From the NCBI GenBank assembly GCA_019309045.1, contig JAFDGZ010000019.1:1-57543 (forward strand): 57,543 bases of DNA, in the 5' to 3' direction. The position numbers and the translations under genes were made by a program. Below the pieces are notes generated by a model, which saw only the letters and a program-made list of their open reading frames with translations, was not told the origin of the DNA and did no database searches. Shown piece after piece: positions 34,207 to 43,078 of the stretch; within the stretch, counting starts at the first letter, position 1, and each line of letters opens with the position of its first letter. Origin of the DNA: Deltaproteobacteria bacterium. Lineage in GTDB: Bacteria; Desulfobacterota; Syntrophobacteria; BM002.

Positions 34207-34647
34207 GTGGAGAGAATATTGCACAACAATGAATCTGGAGGGCTCCAGAAAACAAGCCTTCAAGTTGCCAAGTTTATAGGATATTTCCAGCTTGTGAGTA
34301 TCGGCGGGACTGTACTTCTGAGCCTTTTTCTCACCACCTTTCTGCCCATCTATTCGGTGGTGAACACTGTGCCCTGGGTCCTGGCATTCAGTACGCTGGT
34401 GGCGGGGTATTCGGCTGTGGATAGATTTGGCCGGGGGTTAGAACGCCTACGCTTGCTCGTCATTCTTTCCGCCGTCATAAGCACCATTTTTTGTTTGCTG
34501 TTACTGTCCGGGCTATTTTTCTATTTCATTCAGGAGCTGGCCTTCGACTGGTGGGACGCCATTCTATTTCTTCTCGTTGGGGTTGGTTGTAGCGAGATGG
34601 GAGCGCAACTCGCACTGAAATATCAGCAGTTGAAGAACGCAAAGTAA
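34207..34647 (+). CDS. Small four-helix membrane protein
   Basis: This 146-residue protein has four predicted membrane helices (about 22-48, 52-72, 84-108 and 115-135) with short loops. I do not recognise the family. The start is either GTG 34207, right after the pseudo-receiver stop, or TTG 34219, which has GGAGAG four bases upstream. It sits between the pseudo-receiver and the TauE-like exporter under the same sigma-54 promoter, so a role with the exporter is plausible. Confidence 0.7.
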   Translation: MERILHNNESGGLQKTSLQVAKFIGYFQLVSIGGTVLLSLFLTTFLPIYSVVNTVPWVLAFSTLVAGYSAVDRFGRGLERLRLLVILSAVISTIFCLLLLSGLFFYFIQELAFDWWDAILFLLVGVGCSEMGAQLALKYQQLKNAK

Positions 34648-34745
34648 TTATTTGATTCCCAAATTCGAAAGGAGGTGAGCTTTTAGCAAAACAGTCTTTT
34701 TTCTGTCTTTTATTCAAATGAGGTTATTTCATAGAGGAGGATGAG

Positions 34746-36437
34746 ATGAGGAGATTTGGTATTCTTTTTCTTTTCTTTGGCGTCTGCCTGTTTTCGTTCC
34801 TGGCAGTCTTGCCTCAGGTGGAAGCGGCCGCCACCATATCTGCGACCGAATACAAGGCTGGCGACATGGTGACCATTTCTGGTCAGATCGCCCCCGGCAG
34901 TGATCTTTACGTTGCGGTGGCCTCCCAGCTTACCTTTGCCCCCAAAGACACCACGGGCGTCCATGAGGTGGCAAGACTAAAAAAGGAAGCAAAAAAGCGC
35001 GGCTTCACTAGTGAAACTCGTATTCCGGTACTTTATTACATCCTGACGAACAAACCGGAAGCCTTCGGCAAGGTTACTGCCAAAAGATTCGGCGGGCCAT
35101 CGTTCATGCCCGGCATTTACAAGACCACCATGTTCAAACTAAACAAGTTTGATCAGCTCGACGACTACATAAAGAGCGTTCTCGGGCCCATAAAAACCAA
35201 AGAAGAGTGGAACTTCTACAAGTTTGCTCACGAGTCCACCTACGGCATCAACACCATCACCAAAGAAGGCACCACCAAGGGCAAGATCGTCATCTTTGCC
35301 CGCAGTGTCCTTGGTGATTACGCCAAGACCGGTCATTACTGGGACAAGGGAACCTCTATCCAGCTCGATCCCACCACTGGCAAATTCACCGTCACCTTCA
35401 AGAGCTTCCGCCATACCCCTCCTGACACCAAGTTCAACGTCTTTGTCAACGGCGAAAAAATTGGCTCCTACACCATGAAAGGCAATGGTTTCTGGCTGGC
35501 CAAAGGATTTCGCTATATGAATCCCCTGTGGATCACCATCGGCGCCATCCTGGTGGGAGCCTTCTTTTCAATGATAGGTGCTGCCGGCGGCATGCTCATG
35601 GCTGCCTATCAGGTGATGATCGTACACACTGCCGGCCCCATCGGCATCAATGCGGCCAATGTTCTCCGTCCTTCCAACGTTGCCCTCACCCTGTTCTCAC
35701 CGCTCGGGGCCTTTTATCGGTATGCGGTCAAGGAACGCCGGGTGGCCTGGCCTGTGGGCATCTCTTTTGGTGTGGGTATTCTCATAGGCTCTATCTGGCT
35801 GGGCAAGTACGCCACCAAGTACCTGCCAATGAAGACCTACAAGGAATGGTTGGCAGTGCTGGTGGTAATCATGGGCTTTCGCACCCTCTACGAGTTGACG
35901 CCCAAGGTCATGGAGAAACGCAAGGCCATCAAGGCCATGGTGAAGAAGTTCAATGAAGAAGTGGCCAGGGCCAAAGCAGAAGGCCGGGCTGCCCAGATGG
36001 GCAGAATCGAGCCTGTCAAGACCGGCCTGACCAGCTACCAGTTCAAGTTCTGGGGTGAGGATTTCAACATCAATCCCCTGCTCTTCGGCATCATCGGCTT
36101 GCTGATCGGCATCGTTGCCAGGTCCTTCGGCATCGGCGGCGGCTTCCTGCTGGTGCCGGCCATGACAACCCTGGGCGCCCTGCCCATGTACGTGGCCGTG
36201 CCCGTGGGCCTCATCGGCACCTCTTTCAGCAGCGTCGGCGCCTTCATCGGCTATGCCCTGAACAATTACTGGCCGGATCTCTGGCTTGCCATCGCCATCA
36301 TCATTGGCGGTTTTGTCGGAGGTATGCTCGGCAGTCGACTGCAGAAAATGTTCAGTGAAAAAGCTCTCAAGTGGATACTGGCGGTCACCCTGTTCTTCCT
36401 GTTCTTCCGCTTCTTCAAGATCGAAATCTGGATCTAA
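34746..36437 (+). CDS. TauE/SafE-family exporter with N-terminal periplasmic domain
   Basis: This 563-residue membrane protein is about twice the usual TauE/SafE length. It has a signal peptide (about 1-27, VEAA), an unrecognised soluble domain (about 28-255) that would lie in the periplasm, then two TauE/SafE halves with glycine-rich helices (SMIGAAGGML near 275; SFGIGGGFLLVPA near 460) joined by a charged cytoplasmic loop (about 385-435). The family exports sulfite or organic anions and sulfur compounds; the substrate here is unknown. GAGGAGG lies before ATG 34746. It belongs to the sigma-54 operon. Confidence 0.85.
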   Translation: MRRFGILFLFFGVCLFSFLAVLPQVEAAATISATEYKAGDMVTISGQIAPGSDLYVAVASQLTFAPKDTTGVHEVARLKKEAKKRGFTSETRIPVLYYILTNKPEAFGKVTAKRFGGPSFMPGIYKTTMFKLNKFDQLDDYIKSVLGPIKTKEEWNFYKFAHESTYGINTITKEGTTKGKIVIFARSVLGDYAKTGHYWDKGTSIQLDPTTGKFTVTFKSFRHTPPDTKFNVFVNGEKIGSYTMKGNGFWLAKGFRYMNPLWITIGAILVGAFFSMIGAAGGMLMAAYQVMIVHTAGPIGINAANVLRPSNVALTLFSPLGAFYRYAVKERRVAWPVGISFGVGILIGSIWLGKYATKYLPMKTYKEWLAVLVVIMGFRTLYELTPKVMEKRKAIKAMVKKFNEEVARAKAEGRAAQMGRIEPVKTGLTSYQFKFWGEDFNINPLLFGIIGLLIGIVARSFGIGGGFLLVPAMTTLGALPMYVAVPVGLIGTSFSSVGAFIGYALNNYWPDLWLAIAIIIGGFVGGMLGSRLQKMFSEKALKWILAVTLFFLFFRFFKIEIWI

Positions 36438-36460
36438 CAGAGCACCGGCCGATCCGGCGA

Positions 36461-36483
36461 GGGGGAGGCCAGATGCCTCCCCC
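36461..36483. terminator. GC-rich hairpin after the TauE-like gene
   Basis: GGGGGAGGC (36461-36469) and GCCTCCCCC (36475-36483) form a perfect 9-bp stem with a five-base loop. No T tract follows, and the next gene begins 22 bases later. It may be a partial terminator or an mRNA-stabilising stem within the operon. Confidence 0.5.
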
Positions 36484-36505
36484 TCCCAACACAACTGGAG
36501 AGAAC

Positions 36506-37138
36506 ATGACGGAAGTATTAGACATGATTTGGCTGAAGGTGGCTGCCGCCATCTATGTTGTCAGAGACCTGCTTGCCTCTGTGCTTTCACCCCTCGATGT
36601 CCTGGGGCCGCCAGTGGCAATTTTTCTTATTGCCTGCCTCACCGTGGCCATTACCAAAGTTTTGGCAAAAATATACAAGACGCGCAGGCATCAGCAGTTG
36701 GAGAAAGAGTTCACCCACTGGTTCAATATCAGGCAGGAGGCGCTCACCAGCGCAGACCCGGAAAAGGCCAAAGCACTGGCCAAAAATATCGACGAAGCCA
36801 AGCTCAATAAGGTCTATTATGACTACTTTTTCGAAGGCCTCATGAAGAGTTTGGCTACCACCTATCTGCCAATCCTTTCTTTATTGGCCTATGTGAATGA
36901 CGTCTACCGGCCCGCCAGGCTGATCATTCTCTCCGGCCACCCGTATATATTCAAGTTGGCGCTGCCGGCTTCCCAGCCGGTTGAAATTGGTGCACCCTTC
37001 TGGTTCATCATCTCGCTGCTGCTGGTCTATGTGGCTTTGTTCAGCATTCGCAGGATAATCAGAAAGGGTGATGGCAACAGAGCACCTTCCAACGGCAAGC
37101 AGACTGAGCCTTTACCGCAGGCCGGCGACACTAGTTGA
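36506..37138 (+). CDS. Membrane protein of unknown function
   Basis: This 210-residue protein has an N-terminal helix pair (about 10-50), a basic/charged cytoplasmic stretch (about 55-105), then two or three helices (about 110-135, 150-165, 175-195) and a hydrophilic tail. The EKEFTHWFN...KVYYDYFFEGLMKS segment looks like an insertion between membrane parts, somewhat like small membrane-embedded assembly factors. I do not recognise the family. GGAGAG precedes ATG 36506. It follows the TauE-like gene and ends ten bases from the convergent phosphatase gene. Confidence 0.7.
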   Translation: MTEVLDMIWLKVAAAIYVVRDLLASVLSPLDVLGPPVAIFLIACLTVAITKVLAKIYKTRRHQQLEKEFTHWFNIRQEALTSADPEKAKALAKNIDEAKLNKVYYDYFFEGLMKSLATTYLPILSLLAYVNDVYRPARLIILSGHPYIFKLALPASQPVEIGAPFWFIISLLLVYVALFSIRRIIRKGDGNRAPSNGKQTEPLPQAGDTS

Positions 37139-37148
37139 GGTAAGATAT

Positions 37149-37628
37149 TCAAACTTCAGAAGATTTTTCCTTGAGGCCCTTCTGGCATTTTTTGCGGTAT
37201 TTGCGCAGCAGCTTCCACTGGCAATAGCTGCAGGATACCCCCCTAACCTGTTCAATTTTTCTTCTTGCGGTACGCAGACCGAACCCTTTTCTCAGCAAAT
37301 AAGCTGTCACAAAGGTCGCTGTCCTGCCTAATCCAAGACGGCAGTGGACCAGGACCTTATTGCCTCCACTTATAACCTCCTCCACCCAGTCTAGGGCCTT
37401 GTCCAATTCCTCGAGGGAAGGGACGCCCTCATCAATCACCGGCAGATAATACACGGCAAAGCCCTGGCTACTCTCAATATCGTGCAAGTCACAGTATTCT
37501 GCACACAGGTTGACAATAGCCGAGATGCCCTGCCGTTGAATGGACTCGAGATCCTCATAGGAGCAAGGAGCATTGCCCAGAGCCAGTTGCTCTGTTAACC
37601 AACAGAGTTCATAGGTTTCAGCTCTCAT
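37149..37628 (-). CDS. Dual-specificity protein phosphatase
   Basis: This 159-residue protein has the Cys-based phosphatase signature HCRLGLGRT (HCX5R) near residue 103, with the general acid candidate in VIDEGVPS upstream, matching small dual-specificity phosphatases. The C-terminal YLLRKGFGLRTARRKIEQVRG is typical of the fold. I chose ATG 37628; reading further upstream would overlap the preceding gene with no family support. It starts ten bases after the PEP-synthase-like gene, so the two are one transcription unit, and the phosphatase may act on that protein or its product. Confidence 0.87.
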   Translation of the reverse strand: MRAETYELCWLTEQLALGNAPCSYEDLESIQRQGISAIVNLCAEYCDLHDIESSQGFAVYYLPVIDEGVPSLEELDKALDWVEEVISGGNKVLVHCRLGLGRTATFVTAYLLRKGFGLRTARRKIEQVRGVSCSYCQWKLLRKYRKKCQKGLKEKSSEV

Positions 37629-37638
37629 CTTCAGGGCT

Positions 37639-40173
37639 CTACTGCTTGCCGAGCGGCGATAGGTTGTAGTCACCTCGCAAGAATCTTTCCACCATCTCTT
37701 CCACCTGGGCACCATCCTGCAGGACCATATCCAGAACCCTGGTGGCTCCAAGAAGAGTTCCCACCAGCTCCAGTTTTTCTGCCGTAGTTGCAAAGTCCTG
37801 TCTGGCAAGCTGTGCCTCAATGAGATCCCCCGTAACATCAACGGCAAAGCCATGGCGGCTGAGAATCTTTTCTAGAAACTTGACCCGGAGAAACCTCGAA
37901 TAAGGCTGACCGCCTCCCCCTGCATACCGCAGTAAAATGTAGTTTGACTCTGGAATTTCCGTGCAGAGTGCATCCACCACCACGAAATGGTAGCCGAAAT
38001 GAACGTTGAAGTTCAGGTAATCGCCAGATACCACAGCATAGCTCGCAGTTGATCTGCCAGCAGTGTCAGCTGCGCCGGCAGCCCGCCAGTCCCCGTGGAC
38101 AATTTTGCTGTCCCAATAGATGCGCGGGCTGGTGAGCCCCCGCCACACTGCCTGGAAAGGCATGCTGCTCACCTCAGCCGGAGCAATTTCCTTTCTGCCC
38201 CTTGTGGTCTCCTGAAAACCTCCTCCAAGATCAACAAGATAGACCGCAATGGGAATTGACGACAGCAGTTTTCTTGCGCCTCTAGCTCGCCTGCCACCGC
38301 GGCCGCCGCTTCTGAACATCTCCTGGACAGTTTTTTCATGGGCAAACCTGAGAATATCATGAAGACTCTTGCATTCATTTGCGGCAAAAGCATCCGAGGC
38401 AGGATCAAGGAGGTGAAGGGGTGAAATATATTGCAACATGTCTCCAAGCTTTTCCGACAGTGGACTTCCCCCCAGCATGGTGCGGGCCACACAGGTGCCG
38501 TCCACTAGCTGCGCTACTATGCCCCGATAGACCACAGCCTGATCAGCGTACACTGTTACTTCACTGCCGTGGGTGAGCCTTTCAGTCGCTTCCACTGTGT
38601 TGACCAGGGTGGGAACGCCAAATTCTCTGGCCACTGAAGCAAAATGGCCGGCTGTGCTGCCCACGTCTGTAACCACAGCGCTCAACCTGCTGATCATGCC
38701 GACATAGTCAGGAGACGGACTTGGGGCCACCAACACTGTGCCTTGCGGCAACACCCCTGGATCCTGGCTTTTCACATTGAACACCCGGCCAGCGCCGATG
38801 CCGGAGCAGGCCCGGATGCCTGTGGACAGCAAGACCTCATGCTCCACTTCTATCTGAGTGCACTCCAGTACCCTGGCAGGCACCTCTGCCAGATGAAGGG
38901 GCCTCGTTTGCAAGAGATAGAGTTCGTCCGATTGATCCATACACCACTCCATGTCCCGGGCACCTCCCTGATGCTTCTCCAGGCGCAGCCCCCACTCCAG
39001 CAACCGTTGAATCGCCTCCGAACCGAGTGGCACCTTGCTGCCATATTCTTCATGGAGCGGCACCATTACGGTACCTTCTCCTTTTGCGGCAACCGCTTGC
39101 ATTGGCTGCACCGCTGTCTCCCTGTTGATCACAGCATAAGGACGCTGCCGACTCACAGTAATAACCGTTGGGGTCACCCTGCCATCTACCAGCAATTCTC
39201 CGAGTCCCCACACCACATAGAGCACCATGGTATTGCTCCCGGGGTCCTGGGGATCGAGGGTGTAAAGCACACCGCTTGCTTTGCTGTCGATCATCCGCAG
39301 CACCAGCACCGCCATAGCGGTTTCCTGGTCAGACAGTCCATAGCGGATCCGATACGACAGTGCTCTGGGAGAATATTTGCTGAGTAGCACCCTCCGGTAG
39401 GCCTCCAGCAGATGGTCGGCAGTCACATTCAATACACTGCCGTACTGGCCGGCAAAGGAGGCTCGGCTATCCTCGCCCACGGCACTGCTGCGGACGGCGA
39501 ACCTGGTCTCAGCATGGCCGCTCATCGCAGCAGCAGCATGAATAGCCTCCTGCACCGCCTCTGGCACGCTGGCCTCGGCCATCAGTTGCTGCAATCGCTC
39601 CGAGGCAGCATAGAGAGAACTGGGAGATTCAATATCGAGCCGAGCCAGGATCTCGTCAATCTGCGGGCGCAGTTCATTGCATTCCACCAAATGGCTATAA
39701 CTGCTCGTGGTTATGACAAAGCCCTCAGGCACCGGCAAACCCAGGGTAAATCCCGCCTGGGCCAGTTGTCGGGCTTTACCCCCTGCCAGGGCCTCACTGT
39801 CGGGGGGAATTTCTTTCAATGGCAAGGTAAATGTGCCTTTTATGGAAGTCGACCTCTCCTGCAGAGCGAGGTGCAGGGAAGAGTCGATTTCCCGAAATCT
39901 CTTTTTCAAAGGGCCATAGATGTTCGGGCATGTTCTGGCTGTAGTCTCTATGAGCTGGCCCACACGCAGCCGCAGCTCGGTGCATTTCGCTGCCACCGCG
40001 GCAAAATCCACCTGCAGCTGATCGTGATAGATGTGCTCCAGTTCAGCTATCAACTCATGGCTCTTCCTGTCGATCTCCAGAAGTTCCCTGAAGGCAACAT
40101 ATCGCTCCTGCAGGACTGCACCAGGAGCGAAAAACTGCTTCAGCTCATGCTTGAATCGCCTCTTCAAGTTCAC
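37639..40173 (-). CDS. PEP synthase-like ATP-grasp protein without PEP-binding barrel
   Basis: This 844-residue protein has an N-terminal extension (about 1-115), a pyruvate-phosphate-dikinase-type ATP-grasp domain (about 118-430; AGGKARQLAQAGF, RSSAVGEDS, ASFAGQYGS, WCMDQSDELYLLQTRP) and a swivelling phosphohistidine domain with a candidate His in GSTAGHFASVARE near 515. The last 300 residues do not resemble the PEP-binding TIM barrel of PpsA; they contain an Arg/Gly-rich stretch. The acceptor of the phosphoryl group is therefore unclear. The start is GTG 40173 with a weak ribosome binding site. It is paired with the phosphatase downstream. Confidence 0.8.
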   Translation of the reverse strand: MNLKRRFKHELKQFFAPGAVLQERYVAFRELLEIDRKSHELIAELEHIYHDQLQVDFAAVAAKCTELRLRVGQLIETTARTCPNIYGPLKKRFREIDSSLHLALQERSTSIKGTFTLPLKEIPPDSEALAGGKARQLAQAGFTLGLPVPEGFVITTSSYSHLVECNELRPQIDEILARLDIESPSSLYAASERLQQLMAEASVPEAVQEAIHAAAAMSGHAETRFAVRSSAVGEDSRASFAGQYGSVLNVTADHLLEAYRRVLLSKYSPRALSYRIRYGLSDQETAMAVLVLRMIDSKASGVLYTLDPQDPGSNTMVLYVVWGLGELLVDGRVTPTVITVSRQRPYAVINRETAVQPMQAVAAKGEGTVMVPLHEEYGSKVPLGSEAIQRLLEWGLRLEKHQGGARDMEWCMDQSDELYLLQTRPLHLAEVPARVLECTQIEVEHEVLLSTGIRACSGIGAGRVFNVKSQDPGVLPQGTVLVAPSPSPDYVGMISRLSAVVTDVGSTAGHFASVAREFGVPTLVNTVEATERLTHGSEVTVYADQAVVYRGIVAQLVDGTCVARTMLGGSPLSEKLGDMLQYISPLHLLDPASDAFAANECKSLHDILRFAHEKTVQEMFRSGGRGGRRARGARKLLSSIPIAVYLVDLGGGFQETTRGRKEIAPAEVSSMPFQAVWRGLTSPRIYWDSKIVHGDWRAAGAADTAGRSTASYAVVSGDYLNFNVHFGYHFVVVDALCTEIPESNYILLRYAGGGGQPYSRFLRVKFLEKILSRHGFAVDVTGDLIEAQLARQDFATTAEKLELVGTLLGATRVLDMVLQDGAQVEEMVERFLRGDYNLSPLGKQ

Positions 40174-40191
40174 AGTTGGCCATATCCCTGG

Positions 40192-40974
40192 TCATGGCAG
40201 AATGAGCATTTCTGTGGGCCTATGTTGACAGGCAACCTGCAGTCGCCAATGCTGGCACCTGTGCTCTGCCAGACATGTGCGCAGCGACTTTACCGCTGTT
40301 TGCGGACAGTTGTTAGTTTCACTCAAATGCGCCAGTATCACCTCACGCAGATCTTCATTGAGCACCGCAGCGAGAATCTCGCCCGTTTCCTCATTGGAAA
40401 GGTGACCAGCGCGGCTTCTGATCCTCTGTTTGAGGGCCCATGGGTAGGGCCCATTTTTCAGCATCTCCAGATCGTGATTGGCTTCCAGAACAAGAGCCTG
40501 GCAGCGCTGCAAATGATGATAGACCAGTCTGGTTGCCACACCCAGGTCTGTACATATCCCCACCTTGGTAATGCCGTTTACCAGGGTAAGTCCCACAGGA
40601 TCAACAGCATCATGAGATATGGCGAAGGGGTGAACGTCGAGATCAGCTATGGCAAAGGACTGCCCGGTGACGAATTCCACTCTATCTGCCAGCTCTCCAA
40701 CCACATCCGGCAGATGGCGGTAAGTCTGTTCATTTACATAGACAGGCAAGCCATACCTCCTGGAGAGCGTGCCTATTCCACGCACATGATCCAGATGCTC
40801 GTGCGTGACTACCAGCCCGTCCAGTTCCGCAGCACTCGCTCCGATTGCCTGCAAACGCTCTTCAATTGCTCGAGCGCTGAGTCCAGCATCAATCAGGAGT
40901 GCTACCTTTTCTGTAGCCACATAAATGCTGTTGCCACGGGATCCGCTGGCCAACACCGACAACTTTACCGCCAC
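40192..40974 (-). CDS. MBL-fold hydrolase, WalJ/YycJ-like
   Basis: This 260-residue metallo-beta-lactamase-fold protein shows ASGSRGNS at its start, the metal motif THEHLDH near residue 55, SHDAVDP, CTDLG and a conserved C-terminal LAHLSETNN. This pattern matches the WalJ/YycJ family of predicted nucleases or hydrolases. I chose GTG 40974 because GGAGGGG precedes it and the family starts here; a TTG at 41007 would add eleven residues. It lies in line with the upstream dut-pnp cluster and 18 bases before the PEP-synthase-like gene. Confidence 0.87.
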   Translation of the reverse strand: MAVKLSVLASGSRGNSIYVATEKVALLIDAGLSARAIEERLQAIGASAAELDGLVVTHEHLDHVRGIGTLSRRYGLPVYVNEQTYRHLPDVVGELADRVEFVTGQSFAIADLDVHPFAISHDAVDPVGLTLVNGITKVGICTDLGVATRLVYHHLQRCQALVLEANHDLEMLKNGPYPWALKQRIRSRAGHLSNEETGEILAAVLNEDLREVILAHLSETNNCPQTAVKSLRTCLAEHRCQHWRLQVACQHRPTEMLILP

Positions 40975-41134
40975 AACCCCTTCCCCTCCAGCTGTCTGAC
41001 TTTCCAAGCTTAACCAATCAAAACTCGGCCGCCAACTCTTGTTTCTGCCTGCTTCTGGTCCAATATACCCGGACTGGGAGTATCAGATGTCTTGCCTGGT
41101 GGGTGCTCTGAGTGACGTGGCGGAAGGTCTGCTG

Positions 41135-41600
41135 TCACACGCCGCTGTGGCCAAAGCCTCCGGAATTTCGCTCGGTGTCATCCAGTTTGTCACGCACTTG
41201 CCAGGCAACCCGGTAAACCCGGCTGACAACCAACTGAGCAATCCTGTCGCCCCCCTGAATGGTGAAAGACTTTTTGCCGAGGTTGATGAGGGCCACCTTT
41301 ACCTCACCCCGGTAGTCACTATCAATAGTTCCGGGGCCATTGATAACGGCCAGGCCATGGGAGACGGCAAGACCGCTGCGAGCCCGGATTTGCCCTTCAT
41401 AGCCCGCAGGGATCGCCACAGCAATGCCAGTGGGCACAAGGACAATGTTCAGCCACTGCAGCAAACAGATCCATGCCTGCTGCTCCGGCCGTCATGTAAC
41501 AGGGCAAAGGTACATCAGTCTCGCCACGAACACGTCTGATAGGTATCTGCAGATCGGCGCCCCGGGGGACAGCAGTGGTGTCCTCATGCCTGTTACCCAT
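41135..41600 (-). pseudogene. dut: dUTPase gene disrupted by a frameshift
   Basis: dUTPase removes dUTP to protect DNA. The N-terminal part (LQIPIRRVRG...GAAGMDLFAAV) is read in one frame from ATG 41600, while the rest (LVPTGIAVAIP, RARSGLA, GTIDSDYRGE, GDRIAQLVV, GGFG) is read in another frame ending at 41135. The switch lies near 41440-41455. About eight residues expected between DLFAAV and LVPTG are also missing, so a short deletion rather than a single-base slip fits best. Motifs 2 to 5 remain. Unless the sequence is wrong, or a shorter product starts at an internal TTG, the enzyme is not made intact. Confidence 0.75.
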
Positions 41601-41806
41601 GACAGCCTATCCTTGTTACTCGGTCAGTTGAGCCACGCCTGGAATTGATATTACTTCGAGAGAATGGGCAATCTGCTGCTGGCAATATCCCCCTGTGCAA
41701 ACCGTTCAAGTCTTCTGGCCGGCAGTTTTCTTGGAATAGATCAACAAGTAGATCCTCCAGATCACTTGTCCAGCCTGCTGATAAAGAGCCAGTCAATTCA
41801 GGCTAT

Positions 41807-43078
41807 TCATATTTCCAGAAAGCCTCCATCAATACCCAAGTTGTCCACCGGTCCAAGAAAGGCCAGGGCCAGGTAGCCAGGCTGAAAAATATCTCGAGAC
41901 AACTGCTGCACCTGCTCTGAGGTAACCTGATCGAGGCCGGCTTCGATTTCCTCGTAAGTCAAGAATCGGCCAAAGTGTATCTCGCTCTTGGCCAGTCTGC
42001 TCATCCGGTTATCGGTATTTTCAGCGCTGAGATAGATGCTGCCTTTCATGTGCTCTTTGGCCTTCTGCAGTTCTGCCTCCTGAATGGGCTCTTCTTTGAG
42101 ACGACGCAGTTCTGTCTTGATGATCGTCAGGGTTTCTTTGGCGTTCTCAGGACTCACCGCCCCGTAGATGCCCAGCATACCAGTATCGGTATGCGAGGTC
42201 AGGAAAGAGTATATGGCATAGGCCAGGCCGCGCTGCTCCCGCACTTTTTGAAAGAGCCGCGAGCTCATGCTGCCGCCAAGAATTACATTGAGGATGTTAC
42301 ATACGTAGCGATCCTCATCAGTTATCGAAGTTCCTCTGGTTCCCAGGCAAAAATGCACCTGCTCCAGATCTCTCGGGTAAAGTTCCAGGCCAGGGTGAAC
42401 CTCTGGAGGTTGGCGATTGATATTATGAGAATGACTCTGCAGAGAGCCGAAGACTGGCTCCACCAATTTTAGAAATTCCTGATGATCAACGTTGCCAGCT
42501 GCGCTCAAAATAATTCTCTCTGGATGATAAGATCGTTGCATGTAACGCAGGGTTGCTTCCCTATCGAAATTGCCCACTGTATCGACTGTACCGAGAATGG
42601 AGCGGCCCAATGAGTTCCCCTGCCAGTAAGTCTGACTGAAAAGCAGGTGGATGTACTCATCCGGGGTGTCCTCCACCATGTTGATTTCCTGGAGAATAAC
42701 CCGCCGTTCCCGTTCTATTTCCTCCTCGGCAAAAACGGAATTGAGCAGGATATCGGCCAGAATATCAACCACCAGAGGCAAATGAGTATCTAGAACCTTG
42801 GCATGAAAACAGGTGTTCTCTTTCGTGGTGAAGGCGTTCGACATGCCGCCTACCGCATCGAGTTCTTTGGCAATGTCGAGTGAACTCCTGTTCCTGGTGC
42901 CCTTGAAGAGCATGTGTTCAATAAAGTGTGTCAACCCGGCCTCATCCGATGACTCATCTCTGGAGCCCACATCAACCCAGACACCAACAGAGACAGAATG
43001 AAGGTGAGGGATCCGTTCAGTCAGGACTCTGATACCGTTGTCGAGTACTGTTCTCTGATACACACACGATCCTTTCAC
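41807..43078 (-). CDS. M16-family zinc peptidase
   Basis: This 423-residue protein is a processing-peptidase-like M16 peptidase. The inverted zinc motif HFIEH is at about residues 51-55, with the downstream glutamate region ([11 protein letters not shown]) about 75 residues later; the C-terminal half is the usual inactive partner domain ([20 protein letters not shown]). Its GTG start overlaps the pnp stop by four bases (GTGA). The pnp-M16-dut order is common in bacteria. The physiological substrate is unknown. Confidence 0.92.
   Translation of the reverse strand: MKGSCVYQRTVLDNGIRVLTERIPHLHSVSVGVWVDVGSRDESSDEAGLTHFIEHMLFKGTRNRSSLDIAKELDAVGGMSNAFTTKENTCFHAKVLDTHLPLVVDILADILLNSVFAEEEIERERRVILQEINMVEDTPDEYIHLLFSQTYWQGNSLGRSILGTVDTVGNFDREATLRYMQRSYHPERIILSAAGNVDHQEFLKLVEPVFGSLQSHSHNINRQPPEVHPGLELYPRDLEQVHFCLGTRGTSITDEDRYVCNILNVILGGSMSSRLFQKVREQRGLAYAIYSFLTSHTDTGMLGIYGAVSPENAKETLTIIKTELRRLKEEPIQEAELQKAKEHMKGSIYLSAENTDNRMSRLAKSEIHFGRFLTYEEIEAGLDQVTSEQVQQLSRDIFQPGYLALAFLGPVDNLGIDGGFLEI

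Noticed and set aside
39412-41013. Long plus-strand open frame of 533 codons
   Set aside because: It lies antisense to the PEP-synthase-like and MBL-fold genes, which have clear family motifs; its product has no recognisable pattern.
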